DNA from: Synechococcus sp. MVIR-18-1
GTDB taxonomy: Bacteria > Cyanobacteriota > Cyanobacteriia > PCC-6307 > Cyanobiaceae
DNA: 64,000 bases
Reading direction: 5' to 3'
NCBI RefSeq assembly: GCF_014279835.1
Contig: NZ_CP047942.1
Span: forward strand, 682,001 to 746,000
Positions 28,736 to 37,859 of the stretch are shown one piece after another. A program made the translations under genes and the position numbers. How positions within the stretch are numbered: position 1 is the first letter of the stretch; each line of letters starts with the position of its first letter. Under the pieces are notes generated by a model. The model ran no database searches. It was not told the origin of the DNA and saw nothing but the letters and a program-made list of their open reading frames with translations.

Positions 28736-29842
28736 TCAGTCTTCCGCCCAGATGTAGCGCGTCAGTTCTGAGCCATCTGGCTCGGGTGCATTGAGAGCAA
28801 AGTCCACGCAGTCCTGAACCTCAGCATCGATCTCTTTCTCGATCGCACGGAGCTCATCAGCATGCACCAAACCATCGGAGACCAGATCACGCTCAAAGGC
28901 TTTGAGGGGATCGCGCTTGGCCCAGAATTGCTTCTCCTCCTCGGCTCGGAGCTCATCAGGGTCGGCCAATGAGTGGCCCCTGAAGCGATAGGTGAGGCAT
29001 TCAAGAACTGTTGGACCTTCGCCAGCTCGCGCCCGTTCGATGGCCCGTTCGGCAGCGGCTCGTACGGCGAGCACATCCATCCCATCCACCTCTTCTCCAG
29101 CCATGCCGAAGGCAGCCGCTTTGCGCCAGATCTCTGGATCGCTGGTGGCACGGTCATGGGCCATGCCGATCGCCCATTTGTTGTTCTCCACCACAAACAG
29201 GATGGGCAATTTCCAAAGTTGGGCCATGTTCAGGCATTCAAAGAATTGCCCGTTGTTGCAGGTTCCGTCTCCGAAGAAGGCTGCGGTGACGGAGTCACTA
29301 CTGGAATCCCCCATGGCATCACGCTTGTAGCGACTGGTGAAGGCAGCGCCTAGGGCCACAGGGATTCCTTCGCCGATAAAGGCGAACCCCCCCAGCATGT
29401 GATGGGGCTTTGAGAACAGATGCATTGATCCGCCTCGGCCCTTGCTGCAGCCGGTTTCCTTACCAAACAGCTCACTCATCACTTCGCGGGCCGGGACGCC
29501 TGCGCTCAAGGCATGCACGTGATCGCGGTAGGTGCTGCAAAACCAGTCGTGCTGACGCTTCATGGCGCCGATCACGCCAGTACTCACCGCCTCTTGGCCG
29601 TTGTACAGGTGAACGAAACCAAACATCTTGCCGCGGTAATACATCTCCGCGCATTTGTCTTCAAAACGTCGACCGAGGGTCATGTCCCGATAGAGCCTCA
29701 GGCCCGTCTCGCGGTCCACGCTGGCTCTTTTGGTCGTCACGAGAGACGACAATCGCTCGGCGTGAGCTCCTACCGGGGACGCGCCTTTCGCAAGCTTTTG
29801 ATCGATGCCTGCAGCTGCGCTTACTGCGATGTCCTGACTCAT
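28736..29842 (-). CDS. pdhA: Pyruvate dehydrogenase E1 component, alpha subunit
   Basis: 368 residues from ATG 29842 ([12 protein letters not shown]); the frame is open to 29908 but that part is less protein-like. The thiamine diphosphate motif starts at [17 protein letters not shown] and ends at VENN, and the E1-alpha loop [14 protein letters not shown] is present. It decarboxylates pyruvate with the beta subunit, which is not in this window. It is divergent from ftn2. Confidence 0.96.
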   Translation of the reverse strand: MSQDIAVSAAAGIDQKLAKGASPVGAHAERLSSLVTTKRASVDRETGLRLYRDMTLGRRFEDKCAEMYYRGKMFGFVHLYNGQEAVSTGVIGAMKRQHDWFCSTYRDHVHALSAGVPAREVMSELFGKETGCSKGRGGSMHLFSKPHHMLGGFAFIGEGIPVALGAAFTSRYKRDAMGDSSSDSVTAAFFGDGTCNNGQFFECLNMAQLWKLPILFVVENNKWAIGMAHDRATSDPEIWRKAAAFGMAGEEVDGMDVLAVRAAAERAIERARAGEGPTVLECLTYRFRGHSLADPDELRAEEEKQFWAKRDPLKAFERDLVSDGLVHADELRAIEKEIDAEVQDCVDFALNAPEPDGSELTRYIWAED

Positions 29843-29928
29843 GGCACCACCTCTTTGACAACGAACTTTAAGGGGCCGTGTTGAGGCAATGGGCAAAACC
29901 CCTTTCACTGCCTAAAGTCTCACTGCTA

Positions 29929-32112
29929 ATGAACGCAACGCTGGTGGAATTGCCCATCGATCATTTCCGCCTGTTGGGCGTCAGCCCTTCAGCTGAAACC
30001 GAGTCGGTGTTGCGGACGCTGCAGTTGCGTCTCGATCGCTGCCCCGATCAGGGTTTCACCCATGAGGTCCTCATGCAGAGGGCTGAACTGTTGAGGCTTT
30101 CTGCCGACCTCCTAAGCGATGCGGCGCGACGGCAGGACTACGAGAGCACCCTGCTCAAATTGGGCCGTGATCATCCGGAAGAGACCGCTGGGCTGGAAAT
30201 GCCGTCCAGCCGGGAGGTCGCTGGTTTGATGCTGCTTTGGGAGGCTCACGCTCCACACGAGACCTTTCAGCTCACCCGCCAGGTTCTGCAACCTCCGCAG
30301 GCGCCCGCCCTTGGTAGTGGACGTGAGTCGGACCTTGCCCTGTTAGCGGCACTGTCTTGCCGGGATGCGGCCCGTCAAGATCAGGAACAGCGTCGCTATG
30401 AATCGGCTGCAGGACTGCTGACGGAGGGACTGCAGTTGCTCCAGCGCATGGGCAAGCTCCCCGATCATCGACAGCGGCTTCAAACGGATCTCGAGCAGCT
30501 CACCCCTTACCGAATTCTGGATCTGCTGAGCCGTGATCTGGCGGAACAAACAGCCAGGCAGGAAGGACTGGTGATGCTGGAGACCTTTGTTCAGAATCGC
30601 GGTGGCCTGGAGGGGGGTGCTGCTGAATTAACGACGGCTGGTATGGACCAGGGCAGTTTTGAGTTGTTCTTTCAGCAGATTCGCCGGTTTCTAACCGTTC
30701 AAGAACAAATTGATCTTTACGGGCGTTGGGAGCGGTTTGGCTCGTCTGATGCCAGCTTCCTCTCCGTGATGGCATTAGCAGCCGCTGGATTTTCCCAGCG
30801 CAAGCCCGAGCGTATTCAAGACGCCCGCGGCCAGCTACAAGCCTTGGTTCTTGTTGGTTTAGATCTCAATCCATTGCTGGGATGCATGGATTTATTGCTC
30901 GGTGATGTGGACCGGGCGTTGGAGCACGTCCATGCCAGTCCTGATGCGGATCTGCAGGAATGGCTGGCGAACCACCCCAGTGACGATCTCGCAGCTTTAT
31001 TTGACTACTGCCGCAGCTGGTTGGGACGGGATGTTCTCCCCGGTTATCGCGATGTGGATGCCCAGGTGGTTGACCTGGAGGCTTGGTTCGCTGATCGCGA
31101 TGTGCAGGCGTATGTGGAGCGCCTTGAGCGCCAGGAAGGGCGAAGCGTGGCGTCTGCCGACCCGTCTGCAACGCCTGTTTCTGAGTCGGATTGGAGCTTC
31201 GGCAATCTCCCCCCACTTGGCCTTGATCCAGAGGGCGCCATGCCCCTGTCTTTCGGCGACGTGGACCCTGTCCCTGAGGACAGCTCAGATCCTGGGGAGG
31301 AGGAGGGCAGAGGGAGTGGGCTGCGCAGGATCATTCCATTGGCCTGGACGAATCTGAACATCCGCCGCCCGTCCCTGTCTCGACTGTCACTGTCGCGTCT
31401 TTCGATGTCGAAGTTGTCACTGTCTCGGATGTCCGTGTCTCGGATGTCTCTGCCCCGGCTGTCGCTCTCTCGGCTGTCGGTGAATCGGCCCTCATGGCCG
31501 CAGCCCAGGCGTTCTGTGTTGATCGGCTCAGGTGTCGTTGTCGTGCTCGTGGTGGTGGGATTCAGCCTTGTGGGGCTCAGGCGTGAGGCGCAGCAGCAAT
31601 CAGCATCTACTTCAACAACGAATCCCACCGAGGAGGCCCTTCCCACCGAGGATGTTGTGTCTTCTGAGCCAAAGGCCACCCTCAAGCAGGAGCGCCGCAA
31701 GCCCAATGAGCTCATAGCGCCATTAGCGGTGGAGAAACCGAGTGAGGTTCAGCTGCAAGCCCTGCTCCAAACATGGCTTGATCTCAAGGCAACAGCGCTG
31801 AGCCAAAACGGGGATTCTGAATCCCTGGTTGAAGTGGCCCGACCCGTTCTTGTTGGTCGCGTGCGTGATCAGCAAGCCGCCTTGTTGCGGGATGGTCTCG
31901 TCCAAAAGGTCCAAGCTTCGATCACCTCCATTCAGACGGTGAGTTCAACCCCGTCTCGCATCGAAGTGAGGGCCCAACTCACCTACCGCGATCAGACCAT
32001 GAATGATCAGGGTGAGGTGGTGGATGAGACTCCCGCTGGCAACCTGCCGGTGACGTACATCCTTGGCCGAGATCCTGATGGTTGGCGCTTGCAGGCCTAT
32101 ATCCCTGGCTAA
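29929..32112 (+). CDS. ftn2: ARC6/ZipN-type cell-division protein
   Basis: 727 residues from ATG 29929. An N-terminal J-like domain (LPIDHFRLLGVSPSAET) is followed by a long helical middle region, a single membrane helix (VLIGSGVVVVLVVVGFSLVG, near residue 530) and a C-terminal IMS-type domain (LQTWLDLKATAL ... WRLQAYIPG). Ftn2/ZipN/ARC6 anchors FtsZ at the division site in cyanobacteria and chloroplasts. Just before the membrane helix, residues about 478-522 carry eight degenerate five-residue units of the form L-S-R-L-S, an unusual basic Ser-rich stretch. Confidence 0.9.
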   Translation: MNATLVELPIDHFRLLGVSPSAETESVLRTLQLRLDRCPDQGFTHEVLMQRAELLRLSADLLSDAARRQDYESTLLKLGRDHPEETAGLEMPSSREVAGLMLLWEAHAPHETFQLTRQVLQPPQAPALGSGRESDLALLAALSCRDAARQDQEQRRYESAAGLLTEGLQLLQRMGKLPDHRQRLQTDLEQLTPYRILDLLSRDLAEQTARQEGLVMLETFVQNRGGLEGGAAELTTAGMDQGSFELFFQQIRRFLTVQEQIDLYGRWERFGSSDASFLSVMALAAAGFSQRKPERIQDARGQLQALVLVGLDLNPLLGCMDLLLGDVDRALEHVHASPDADLQEWLANHPSDDLAALFDYCRSWLGRDVLPGYRDVDAQVVDLEAWFADRDVQAYVERLERQEGRSVASADPSATPVSESDWSFGNLPPLGLDPEGAMPLSFGDVDPVPEDSSDPGEEEGRGSGLRRIIPLAWTNLNIRRPSLSRLSLSRLSMSKLSLSRMSVSRMSLPRLSLSRLSVNRPSWPQPRRSVLIGSGVVVVLVVVGFSLVGLRREAQQQSASTSTTNPTEEALPTEDVVSSEPKATLKQERRKPNELIAPLAVEKPSEVQLQALLQTWLDLKATALSQNGDSESLVEVARPVLVGRVRDQQAALLRDGLVQKVQASITSIQTVSSTPSRIEVRAQLTYRDQTMNDQGEVVDETPAGNLPVTYILGRDPDGWRLQAYIPG

Positions 32113-32209
32113 CAACTTGGTTCAGGTGCTGTCTCTGGATGAACCCATCAGGTTCAACAAAGGGGGTAAGACTTTTACAGTTAACTGAAGTGCTGCGCGG
32201 ACCTGCTCC

Positions 32210-33700
32210 ATGTTTGACGAGCTTTCAGCCCGTTTTGAAGATGCCGTCAAAGGGCTGAGAGGCCAGGACACAATCTCCGAAACGAATGTGGAGGGGGCGC
32301 TTAAGGAGGTCCGGCGGGCGCTTCTCGATGCGGACGTGAGTCTGCCGGTGGTCAAGGATTTTGTGTCCGAAATCCGCGAGAAAGCAATTGGTGCTGAGGT
32401 TGTTCGTGGTGTAACGCCCGACCAGAAGTTCATTCAGGTGGTGCATGAGCAGCTGGTCGACGTGATGGGGGGCGGCAATGCCCCGCTCGCGAAGGCCGAT
32501 CAAGCGCCCACGGTGGTGTTGATGGCTGGTTTGCAGGGGGCAGGCAAAACCACGGCGACGGCCAAGTTGGGGCTCCATCTCAAGGATCAGGGGCGTAAGG
32601 CCTTGATGGTTGGGGCTGATGTGTACCGCCCTGCTGCGATTGAGCAGTTGAAGACTCTCGGCGGTCAGATTGGTGTGGACGTCTTCAGTCTTGGGATCGA
32701 GGCCAAGCCTGAGGACATCGCAGCGGCCGGTTTGGCGAAGGCCAAAGAGGAGGGTTACGACACCCTCTTGGTCGATACCGCTGGCCGTTTGCAAATCGAC
32801 TCCGAGATGATGGAGGAGATGGTGCGGATTCGTAGCGCCGTGCAGCCCGATGAGGTGCTGTTGGTCGTGGATTCGATGATTGGCCAAGAGGCAGCCGAGC
32901 TCACCCGTGCCTTCCACGATCAGGTGGGGATTACTGGAGCGGTGCTCACCAAGCTCGATGGTGATTCCCGCGGTGGCGCGGCGCTGTCGATTCGCAAGGT
33001 GAGCGGTCAGCCCATCAAATTCATCGGTACGGGCGAAAAAGTTGAGGCTCTCCAGCCGTTCCATCCCGAGCGGATGGCGAGTCGCATCCTCGGGATGGGG
33101 GATGTGCTCACGCTGGTGGAGAAGGCGCAGAAGGAGGTTGAACTCGCTGACGTTGAAAAAATGCAGAAAAAGCTGCAGGAGGCGTCGTTTGATTTTTCCG
33201 ACTTCTTGCAGCAAATGCGCTTGATCAAGCGGATGGGCTCCCTTGGGGGGTTGATGAAAATGATCCCGGGGATGAACAAAATTGATGACGGCATGCTCAA
33301 GCAGGGAGAGCAGCAGTTAATAAAAATCGAAGCGATGATCGGTTCGATGACTGCGGCGGAGCGCTCGCAGCCAGAGTTGTTGGCGGCTCAACCCTCGAGG
33401 CGCAGGCGGATTGCCTCCGGTTGTGGCTATCAGGCTGCGGATGTGGACAAGGTGCTCGCGGATTTTCAAAAGATGCGCGGTTTTATGCAGCAGATGACCA
33501 AAGGTGGCGGGATGCCAGGAATGCCCGGGATGCCAGGAATGGGTGGCGGTGGTTTCCCCGGAATGGGTGGCGGGATGCCTGGCATGCCAGGAATGCCCGG
33601 GATGCCAGGAATGGGGGGTGGAATGCCCGCTGGGCAGCCTGGAGCGGCTCCCCGCAGGCAGCGTCCTTACAAAAAGAAGAAGGGTTTTGGTCAGCTTTGA
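32210..33700 (+). CDS. ffh: Signal recognition particle protein Ffh
   Basis: 496 residues. GTPase motifs GLQGAGKTT, DTAGRL and TKLDGDSRGG are present. The methionine-rich M domain follows (MGSLGGLMKMIPGM ... RRRRIASGCG), and an extended tail of G-M-P-G repeats of about 50 residues ends in a basic cluster (RPYKKKKGFGQL). It binds signal sequences and 4.5S RNA to target membrane proteins. It heads a run of genes with rpsP, phoH and a BI-1 homologue. Confidence 0.97.
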   Translation: MFDELSARFEDAVKGLRGQDTISETNVEGALKEVRRALLDADVSLPVVKDFVSEIREKAIGAEVVRGVTPDQKFIQVVHEQLVDVMGGGNAPLAKADQAPTVVLMAGLQGAGKTTATAKLGLHLKDQGRKALMVGADVYRPAAIEQLKTLGGQIGVDVFSLGIEAKPEDIAAAGLAKAKEEGYDTLLVDTAGRLQIDSEMMEEMVRIRSAVQPDEVLLVVDSMIGQEAAELTRAFHDQVGITGAVLTKLDGDSRGGAALSIRKVSGQPIKFIGTGEKVEALQPFHPERMASRILGMGDVLTLVEKAQKEVELADVEKMQKKLQEASFDFSDFLQQMRLIKRMGSLGGLMKMIPGMNKIDDGMLKQGEQQLIKIEAMIGSMTAAERSQPELLAAQPSRRRRIASGCGYQAADVDKVLADFQKMRGFMQQMTKGGGMPGMPGMPGMGGGGFPGMGGGMPGMPGMPGMPGMGGGMPAGQPGAAPRRQRPYKKKKGFGQL

Positions 33701-33720
33701 GTCCGCGGCACGGTAAGTTG

Positions 33721-33741
33721 GTTGCATAGCGCAACTTTTTT
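33721..33741 (+). terminator. Weak intrinsic terminator between ffh and rpsP
   Basis: GTTGC (33721-33725) and GCAAC (33731-33735) form a 5-bp stem with a 5-base loop, followed directly by six T. It may attenuate rather than end transcription, because rpsP follows only 36 bp later. Confidence 0.45.
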
Positions 33742-33776
33742 GTTGCTCTGAAATCCACCTTTAAGCAAGCGCCACG

Positions 33777-34172
33777 ATGATCAAGCTCCGCCTGAAGCGG
33801 TTCGGTAAGAAGCGGGAAGCGAGTTTCCGCCTCGTGGCCTGCAACAGCACGTCACGCCGAGATGGCCGCCCCCTTCAGGAGCTGGGTTTTTATAACCCAC
33901 GCACCAAGGAGACCCGTCTAGACGCCGAGGCCTTGCGAGTGCGCCTCAGCCAGGGTGCTCAACCCACCGATGCGGTTCGTTTCCTGCTCGAGAAGGGCGG
34001 ACTGCTCGAAAAGAAGGTGCGACCCGCTGAGACCATCGGCAAGCTGAAGCAAGCTGCGGCCCGCGAAGCTGCCGTGAAGCAGGCTGCAAAAGATGCGGCA
34101 GAAGCGAAAGCGGCAGAAGCGGCAGCAGCCAGTGAATCTGACGATTCAGCCACTGAATCCACCGAAAGCTGA
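33777..34172 (+). CDS. rpsP: 30S ribosomal protein S16
   Basis: 131 residues. It begins with the S16 core: [18 protein letters not shown], then [15 protein letters not shown]. After residue 80 comes an Ala/Lys/Glu/Ser-rich extension (about 45 residues) typical of marine cyanobacterial S16. It starts at ATG 33777, and phoH follows after 8 bp. Confidence 0.97.
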   Translation: MIKLRLKRFGKKREASFRLVACNSTSRRDGRPLQELGFYNPRTKETRLDAEALRVRLSQGAQPTDAVRFLLEKGGLLEKKVRPAETIGKLKQAAAREAAVKQAAKDAAEAKAAEAAAASESDDSATESTES

Positions 34173-34180
34173 TCAAATCC

Positions 34181-35200
34181 ATGCCCGAAGCTGCCGCAAC
34201 AGGTCGCTTCGTCCTTGATTTACCTCACTCTGAAGCCGCTCTTGCCTTGGCAGGTTCGGCGGAACAGACCCTGCATCAGCTGGAAGCTCTGACCGGTGCT
34301 TCCCTCGTGATGCGGGGTCTTCAGCTTGAAATGTCGGGCAGTCTTGTCCAGATCGAACGCGCCGCCGCGGTGGTTGAGTTGGTCAGGCCGATCTGGCAGG
34401 ACGGCCAAGCGGTGTCTCAGGTTGATCTGCAATCAGCGCTCGGTGCTCTAAATACAGGTCAAGCTGAGGATCATGTCGCCATGGGCGATCAGGTGCTCGC
34501 CCGCAACCAAAAGGGCAACCTGTTGCGTCCGCGCACCTTGCGTCAGAAGAAGTACGTGGATGCGATGGAGCGCCATGACCTCACGTTTGCGCTCGGGCCC
34601 GCCGGTACGGGAAAAACCTTTCTGGCGGCGGTCTTGGCTGTGCGCATGCTCATGGATCGAAAGGTTGAGCGACTGATCCTCACGCGGCCAGCTGTGGAAG
34701 CTGGCGAACGTCTTGGCTTTCTTCCCGGCGATTTGCAGCAAAAAATTGATCCCTATCTCAGGCCCCTGTACGACTCCCTGCATGCCCTGCTTGGACCTGA
34801 GAAAACCACCTCCATGCTCGAGAGAGGTGTGATTGAAGTAGCCCCCTTGGCTTACATGCGCGGTCGCACCCTGGCGGGAGCATTTGTGATTCTCGATGAG
34901 GCTCAAAACACCACACCAGCCCAGATGCGCATGGTGCTCACGCGTTTAGGGGAGCGTTCACGCATGGTGGTGACCGGTGATGTCACGCAGCAGGATCTAC
35001 CACCTGGGCAGTTGAGTGGTTTGGTGGAAGCGGCACAGGTGATGGACGGGGTGGCCGGAGTTGCTGTTTGCCATCTCACCGCAGCTGATGTGGTGCGTCA
35101 CCCGCTGGTGCAACGGGTGGTGGAGGCCTATGCCAGCTTTGACGAACAAGCTCATCCATCAACAGTTAATGGCATCAGCCTGCTCACGGGTCCTGAGTAG
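34181..35200 (+). CDS. PhoH-family ATPase (PhoH-like/YbeZ)
   Basis: 339 residues. Walker A is ALGPAGTGKTFLAA and Walker B is AFVILDEAQNTT, followed by the sensor-like VVTGDVTQQDLP. The N-terminal 100 residues form the small accessory domain of YbeZ-type proteins. The family is linked to RNA metabolism and often lies beside ybeY; here it follows rpsP by 8 bp instead. Confidence 0.93.
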   Translation: MPEAAATGRFVLDLPHSEAALALAGSAEQTLHQLEALTGASLVMRGLQLEMSGSLVQIERAAAVVELVRPIWQDGQAVSQVDLQSALGALNTGQAEDHVAMGDQVLARNQKGNLLRPRTLRQKKYVDAMERHDLTFALGPAGTGKTFLAAVLAVRMLMDRKVERLILTRPAVEAGERLGFLPGDLQQKIDPYLRPLYDSLHALLGPEKTTSMLERGVIEVAPLAYMRGRTLAGAFVILDEAQNTTPAQMRMVLTRLGERSRMVVTGDVTQQDLPPGQLSGLVEAAQVMDGVAGVAVCHLTAADVVRHPLVQRVVEAYASFDEQAHPSTVNGISLLTGPE

Positions 35201-35278
35201 GGATGCCCCCGCATTGAAATCGATAGGGGGATCCACACTTCAGTAGCGGGCCATTCGTTGAAAGCGCTGTCAGGATAT

Positions 35279-36031
35279 ATGCAGTCTTCAGTGAAAGGCA
35301 TGCCAGCCAGCAGTAATTTTCAAGAGGCCATCCGCGAGGCACAATCCAGTGCTCTTGTTGGCCCCAATGTTGTCAATAAAGCCCTGCCTTATGTAGGCGG
35401 CGGCATGGTGCTTACCGCCGCAGGTGTCCTTGGTGGCATGTCCACCATGGCTGCCATGGGTCCAGCCTTCAATGGGCTGTCGATGGTTGCGATTATTCCT
35501 TGGTTCATTCTGTTCTTCGTTGCACAGAATGCCGCCAAAAAAGGCAATAACGGCACCGCCTTGCCGTTGATGGCTGCCTTCAGTTTGCTGACGGGCTTCA
35601 CGCTTACCGGCCTAGTGGTGCAAGCCGTTGCGGTTGCAGGTGTTGCTTCTATTGGTATCGCTGCGCTCGCGACGGGCCTCACCTTTGCGATTGCCTCCAT
35701 TGTTGGTCGGCGCATGAGTGACAGCGTGGGTCAAGCGCTCACGGCAGTGGTGGGTTTTGGCTTGATTGGTCTGTTGATCGCCATGGTCGGCATCTTCGTT
35801 GCCGGTTTCTTCATCCCTGGGATCTTTGCAGCCACCAATCTTGCGATTGCAGGATTTGGAACCGTGTTGTTTGTGGGAATGGCCTTTGTGGATTTTTACA
35901 CGATGCCTCGTACCTACCGAGATGATCAATATCTCGCCGGTGCGTTGGGAATGTATCTCACCTATATCAACCTGTTCATCTTCATCTTGCGCCTGATCAT
36001 TGCCCTTCAGGGTGGTGGTCGTCGCAATTGA
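35279..36031 (+). CDS. Bax inhibitor-1/YccA-like membrane protein
   Basis: About 250 residues with seven predicted membrane helices, including TAAGVLGGMSTMAAMG, IPWFILFFVAQNA, LTGFTLTGLVVQAVAV and INLFIFILRLIIAL. The penultimate region (FVDFYTMPRTYRDDQYLAGA) matches the acidic pore-facing helices of BI-1/TMBIM proteins. ATG 35279 follows AGGA; ATG 35300 (MPASSNF) is an equally plausible start and TTG 35258 is possible. Thought to be an ion or calcium leak protein; role in cyanobacteria unknown. Confidence 0.85.
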   Translation: MQSSVKGMPASSNFQEAIREAQSSALVGPNVVNKALPYVGGGMVLTAAGVLGGMSTMAAMGPAFNGLSMVAIIPWFILFFVAQNAAKKGNNGTALPLMAAFSLLTGFTLTGLVVQAVAVAGVASIGIAALATGLTFAIASIVGRRMSDSVGQALTAVVGFGLIGLLIAMVGIFVAGFFIPGIFAATNLAIAGFGTVLFVGMAFVDFYTMPRTYRDDQYLAGALGMYLTYINLFIFILRLIIALQGGGRRN

Positions 36032-36072
36032 TTTGCTCTAAGCGGCAACACTTTCTTCCAACTAATTTTTTC

Positions 36073-36098
36073 AATCCCGGCCTTGTCCGGGATTTTTT
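36073..36098 (+). terminator. Intrinsic terminator after the BI-1 gene
   Basis: An 8-bp stem (AATCCCGG/CCGGGATT) with a 6-base loop (CCTTGT), ending in six T at 36093-36098. It lies about 40 bp after the BI-1 stop and should end the ffh-rpsP-phoH-BI-1 transcript. The following 170 bp to the next gene hold nothing I can support. Confidence 0.85.
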
Positions 36099-36271
36099 AT
36101 GGACAGTGTGAGCCGACCTTTGAGCAATCAATGGCTCCGATTCATTTCAGTCCAACATTGAAGACGTGTTCAATCCTTCAGGTACAGGTTCGGTGCCGGA
36201 TGCTTTGGTTTTAGGAATGCAAATGTCGCTTTTGTTCTGAGTTGAAAATAAGAATTAGTCCGCTACAGCAA

Positions 36272-36841
36272 TTAATCTGCTATCGCATCCACTGCTCGTG
36301 CAATCGCTGTTTTCTGGTTGGCGTCGTACCCCCAGCGTTCTAGAAAGGCCACATCGCTGCCTTGATTGTTGCTTGCTGCTGCCAACAAGGTTTCTAAGCG
36401 TTCTTTAACACTATGAGGTTCGAGTTGGCGTAGCAACTCGGTGCAGCGCAGGTTCACACGCTCTGAACCTGCAGCTTGCAAGTCATCCGCTTGCTTGCGG
36501 TGGTGCACCACCATCGCTGCGCTCATTGCCAGATTGCGAACGGTGAGGTCCACAACTCCTTCACCGCAGGAACGCAATTTGCCCACAAGGGCTTCAGGCA
36601 ATCGATCCATCAGGGCACTGTCGCCAGCAAGGCTGATCACAAAAAAGCCTCGCGCTCCATCGCGGCTCTCCACCAGCTCTCCCACGCGATCAGCAATCAC
36701 CTCATCACTGATTTCTTCTTGGTCCCATTGCTGGAGCCAGATAGCGGCAATTTCCATCGCCTGTTGAAAACTGGGCGCTTGCACAGAATCTGGAGTTTGC
36801 GGATCGGTTTCTGACGGAACAGTTGAGTCCTGATCTGTCAT
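36272..36841 (-). CDS. Conserved-looking hypothetical protein, soluble and helical
   Basis: 189 residues, acidic, with no membrane segment and an Asp/Thr/Pro-rich disordered N-terminus of about 25 residues. The core is helical (QQAMEIAAIWLQQWDQEEIS; AMSAAMVVHHRKQADD). Codon use and GC fit the surrounding core genome. I do not recognise a family. It is divergent from the acetolactate decarboxylase gene. Confidence 0.7.
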   Translation of the reverse strand: MTDQDSTVPSETDPQTPDSVQAPSFQQAMEIAAIWLQQWDQEEISDEVIADRVGELVESRDGARGFFVISLAGDSALMDRLPEALVGKLRSCGEGVVDLTVRNLAMSAAMVVHHRKQADDLQAAGSERVNLRCTELLRQLEPHSVKERLETLLAAASNNQGSDVAFLERWGYDANQKTAIARAVDAIAD

Positions 36842-36974
36842 GGCGCTGAGGATGGGATGAGCAGTCCGAGCAGAGTAGGCAGATAAGGATTGCGTGGCTC
36901 TCTCTCAACAGTTGTTTGCGACACCCTTATTTGAGGCAAGTCTGGCCAAAGTGAGGACAGCCAGTCGGTGAAGC

Positions 36975-37859
36975 GTGGAAGCTCAACAAGGTCATGATCT
37001 GCATCTAAATCTGCCGGCTGGGCATTGGCAGGCTTTGCAGCGTCATTGCGAGCAAAGCGGAGAGACGCGAAGCGCCGTGGTTCGCAAAGCGTTAGCGGAT
37101 TACCTCGATCTCGACCATCACACCCTTTGGCAGCTCTCCACTTCCACCGCTGTTGTGGAAGGGGTTTTTGGGGGCGCTCTGCAGGTAAAAGACCTCATCG
37201 ACCATGGCGACTTTGGTCTTGGCACCTTTGAACAACTCGATGGTGAAGGGATTCTTCTCGATGGGGTCTGTTGGCAGGCGAGGGCCGATGGCAGCTTGAT
37301 CAAGGCGCCGCCTGATGAGGCCATCCCTTTTTGGGTCGCCACCCATTTTCAGGCTGAGCGTCAGATCAGCGTGAGGGACATTGGCAGCATTGAGGATCTT
37401 GGTGCGCGAATCGACCCGCTTCGGCCTGGAGCCAACTTGTTCGTCGCGATCAAGATCAAAGGGCTGTTTGAACAGGTGGAGATGCGAACGGTGTCGAGGG
37501 TGCCTGAAGGTGTGGGCTTGCTCGAGGCTTCAACCAATCAATCCGTGGTTTGTATCGAAAAGGTGTCTGGAACGCTGGTGGGGTTTTGGAGCCCAGCGCA
37601 CACCACCAGCTTGAACATTCCTGGTTATCACTTTCACTTTCTTGCGGACGATCACAGCAGCGGCGGTCACGTTCTGGATCTCAAAGCGGATTCTTTGGAG
37701 ATTGAACTCGACTTTCAATCGAATCTCAGGCTGGCGCTTCCAGAAACCAAGCAGTTTCTTGAGGCCGATCTGTCCAATGACATCAGCGAGCAACTCCATA
37801 AGGCGGAAACCAAACCACAGCAGAGCGCCGATGACAGCGCAGACTTAAACGATGGTTGA
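36975..37859 (+). CDS. Alpha-acetolactate decarboxylase with N-terminal ribbon-helix-helix-like domain
   Basis: 294 residues from GTG 36975. The decarboxylase part begins near residue 52 with LWQLSTSTAVVEGVFGGALQ. It contains HGDFGLGTFEQLDGEGILLD and the zinc site GYHFHFLADDHSSGGHVLD near 218-236. It would convert acetolactate to acetoin. The first 45 residues (LNLPAGHWQALQRHCEQSG, then SAVVRKALADYL) resemble a CopG-type DNA-binding fold, which ordinary BudA lacks. Its end overlaps era by 8 bp, so cotranslation is likely. Confidence 0.88.
   Translation: MEAQQGHDLHLNLPAGHWQALQRHCEQSGETRSAVVRKALADYLDLDHHTLWQLSTSTAVVEGVFGGALQVKDLIDHGDFGLGTFEQLDGEGILLDGVCWQARADGSLIKAPPDEAIPFWVATHFQAERQISVRDIGSIEDLGARIDPLRPGANLFVAIKIKGLFEQVEMRTVSRVPEGVGLLEASTNQSVVCIEKVSGTLVGFWSPAHTTSLNIPGYHFHFLADDHSSGGHVLDLKADSLEIELDFQSNLRLALPETKQFLEADLSNDISEQLHKAETKPQQSADDSADLNDG

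Noticed and set aside
32119-32156. Hairpin TGAACC-CATCA-GGTTCA before ffh as a terminator
   Set aside because: Short stem and no T run follows; too weak to call.
32225-33214. Minus-strand open frame of 329 residues
   Set aside because: Antisense to ffh.
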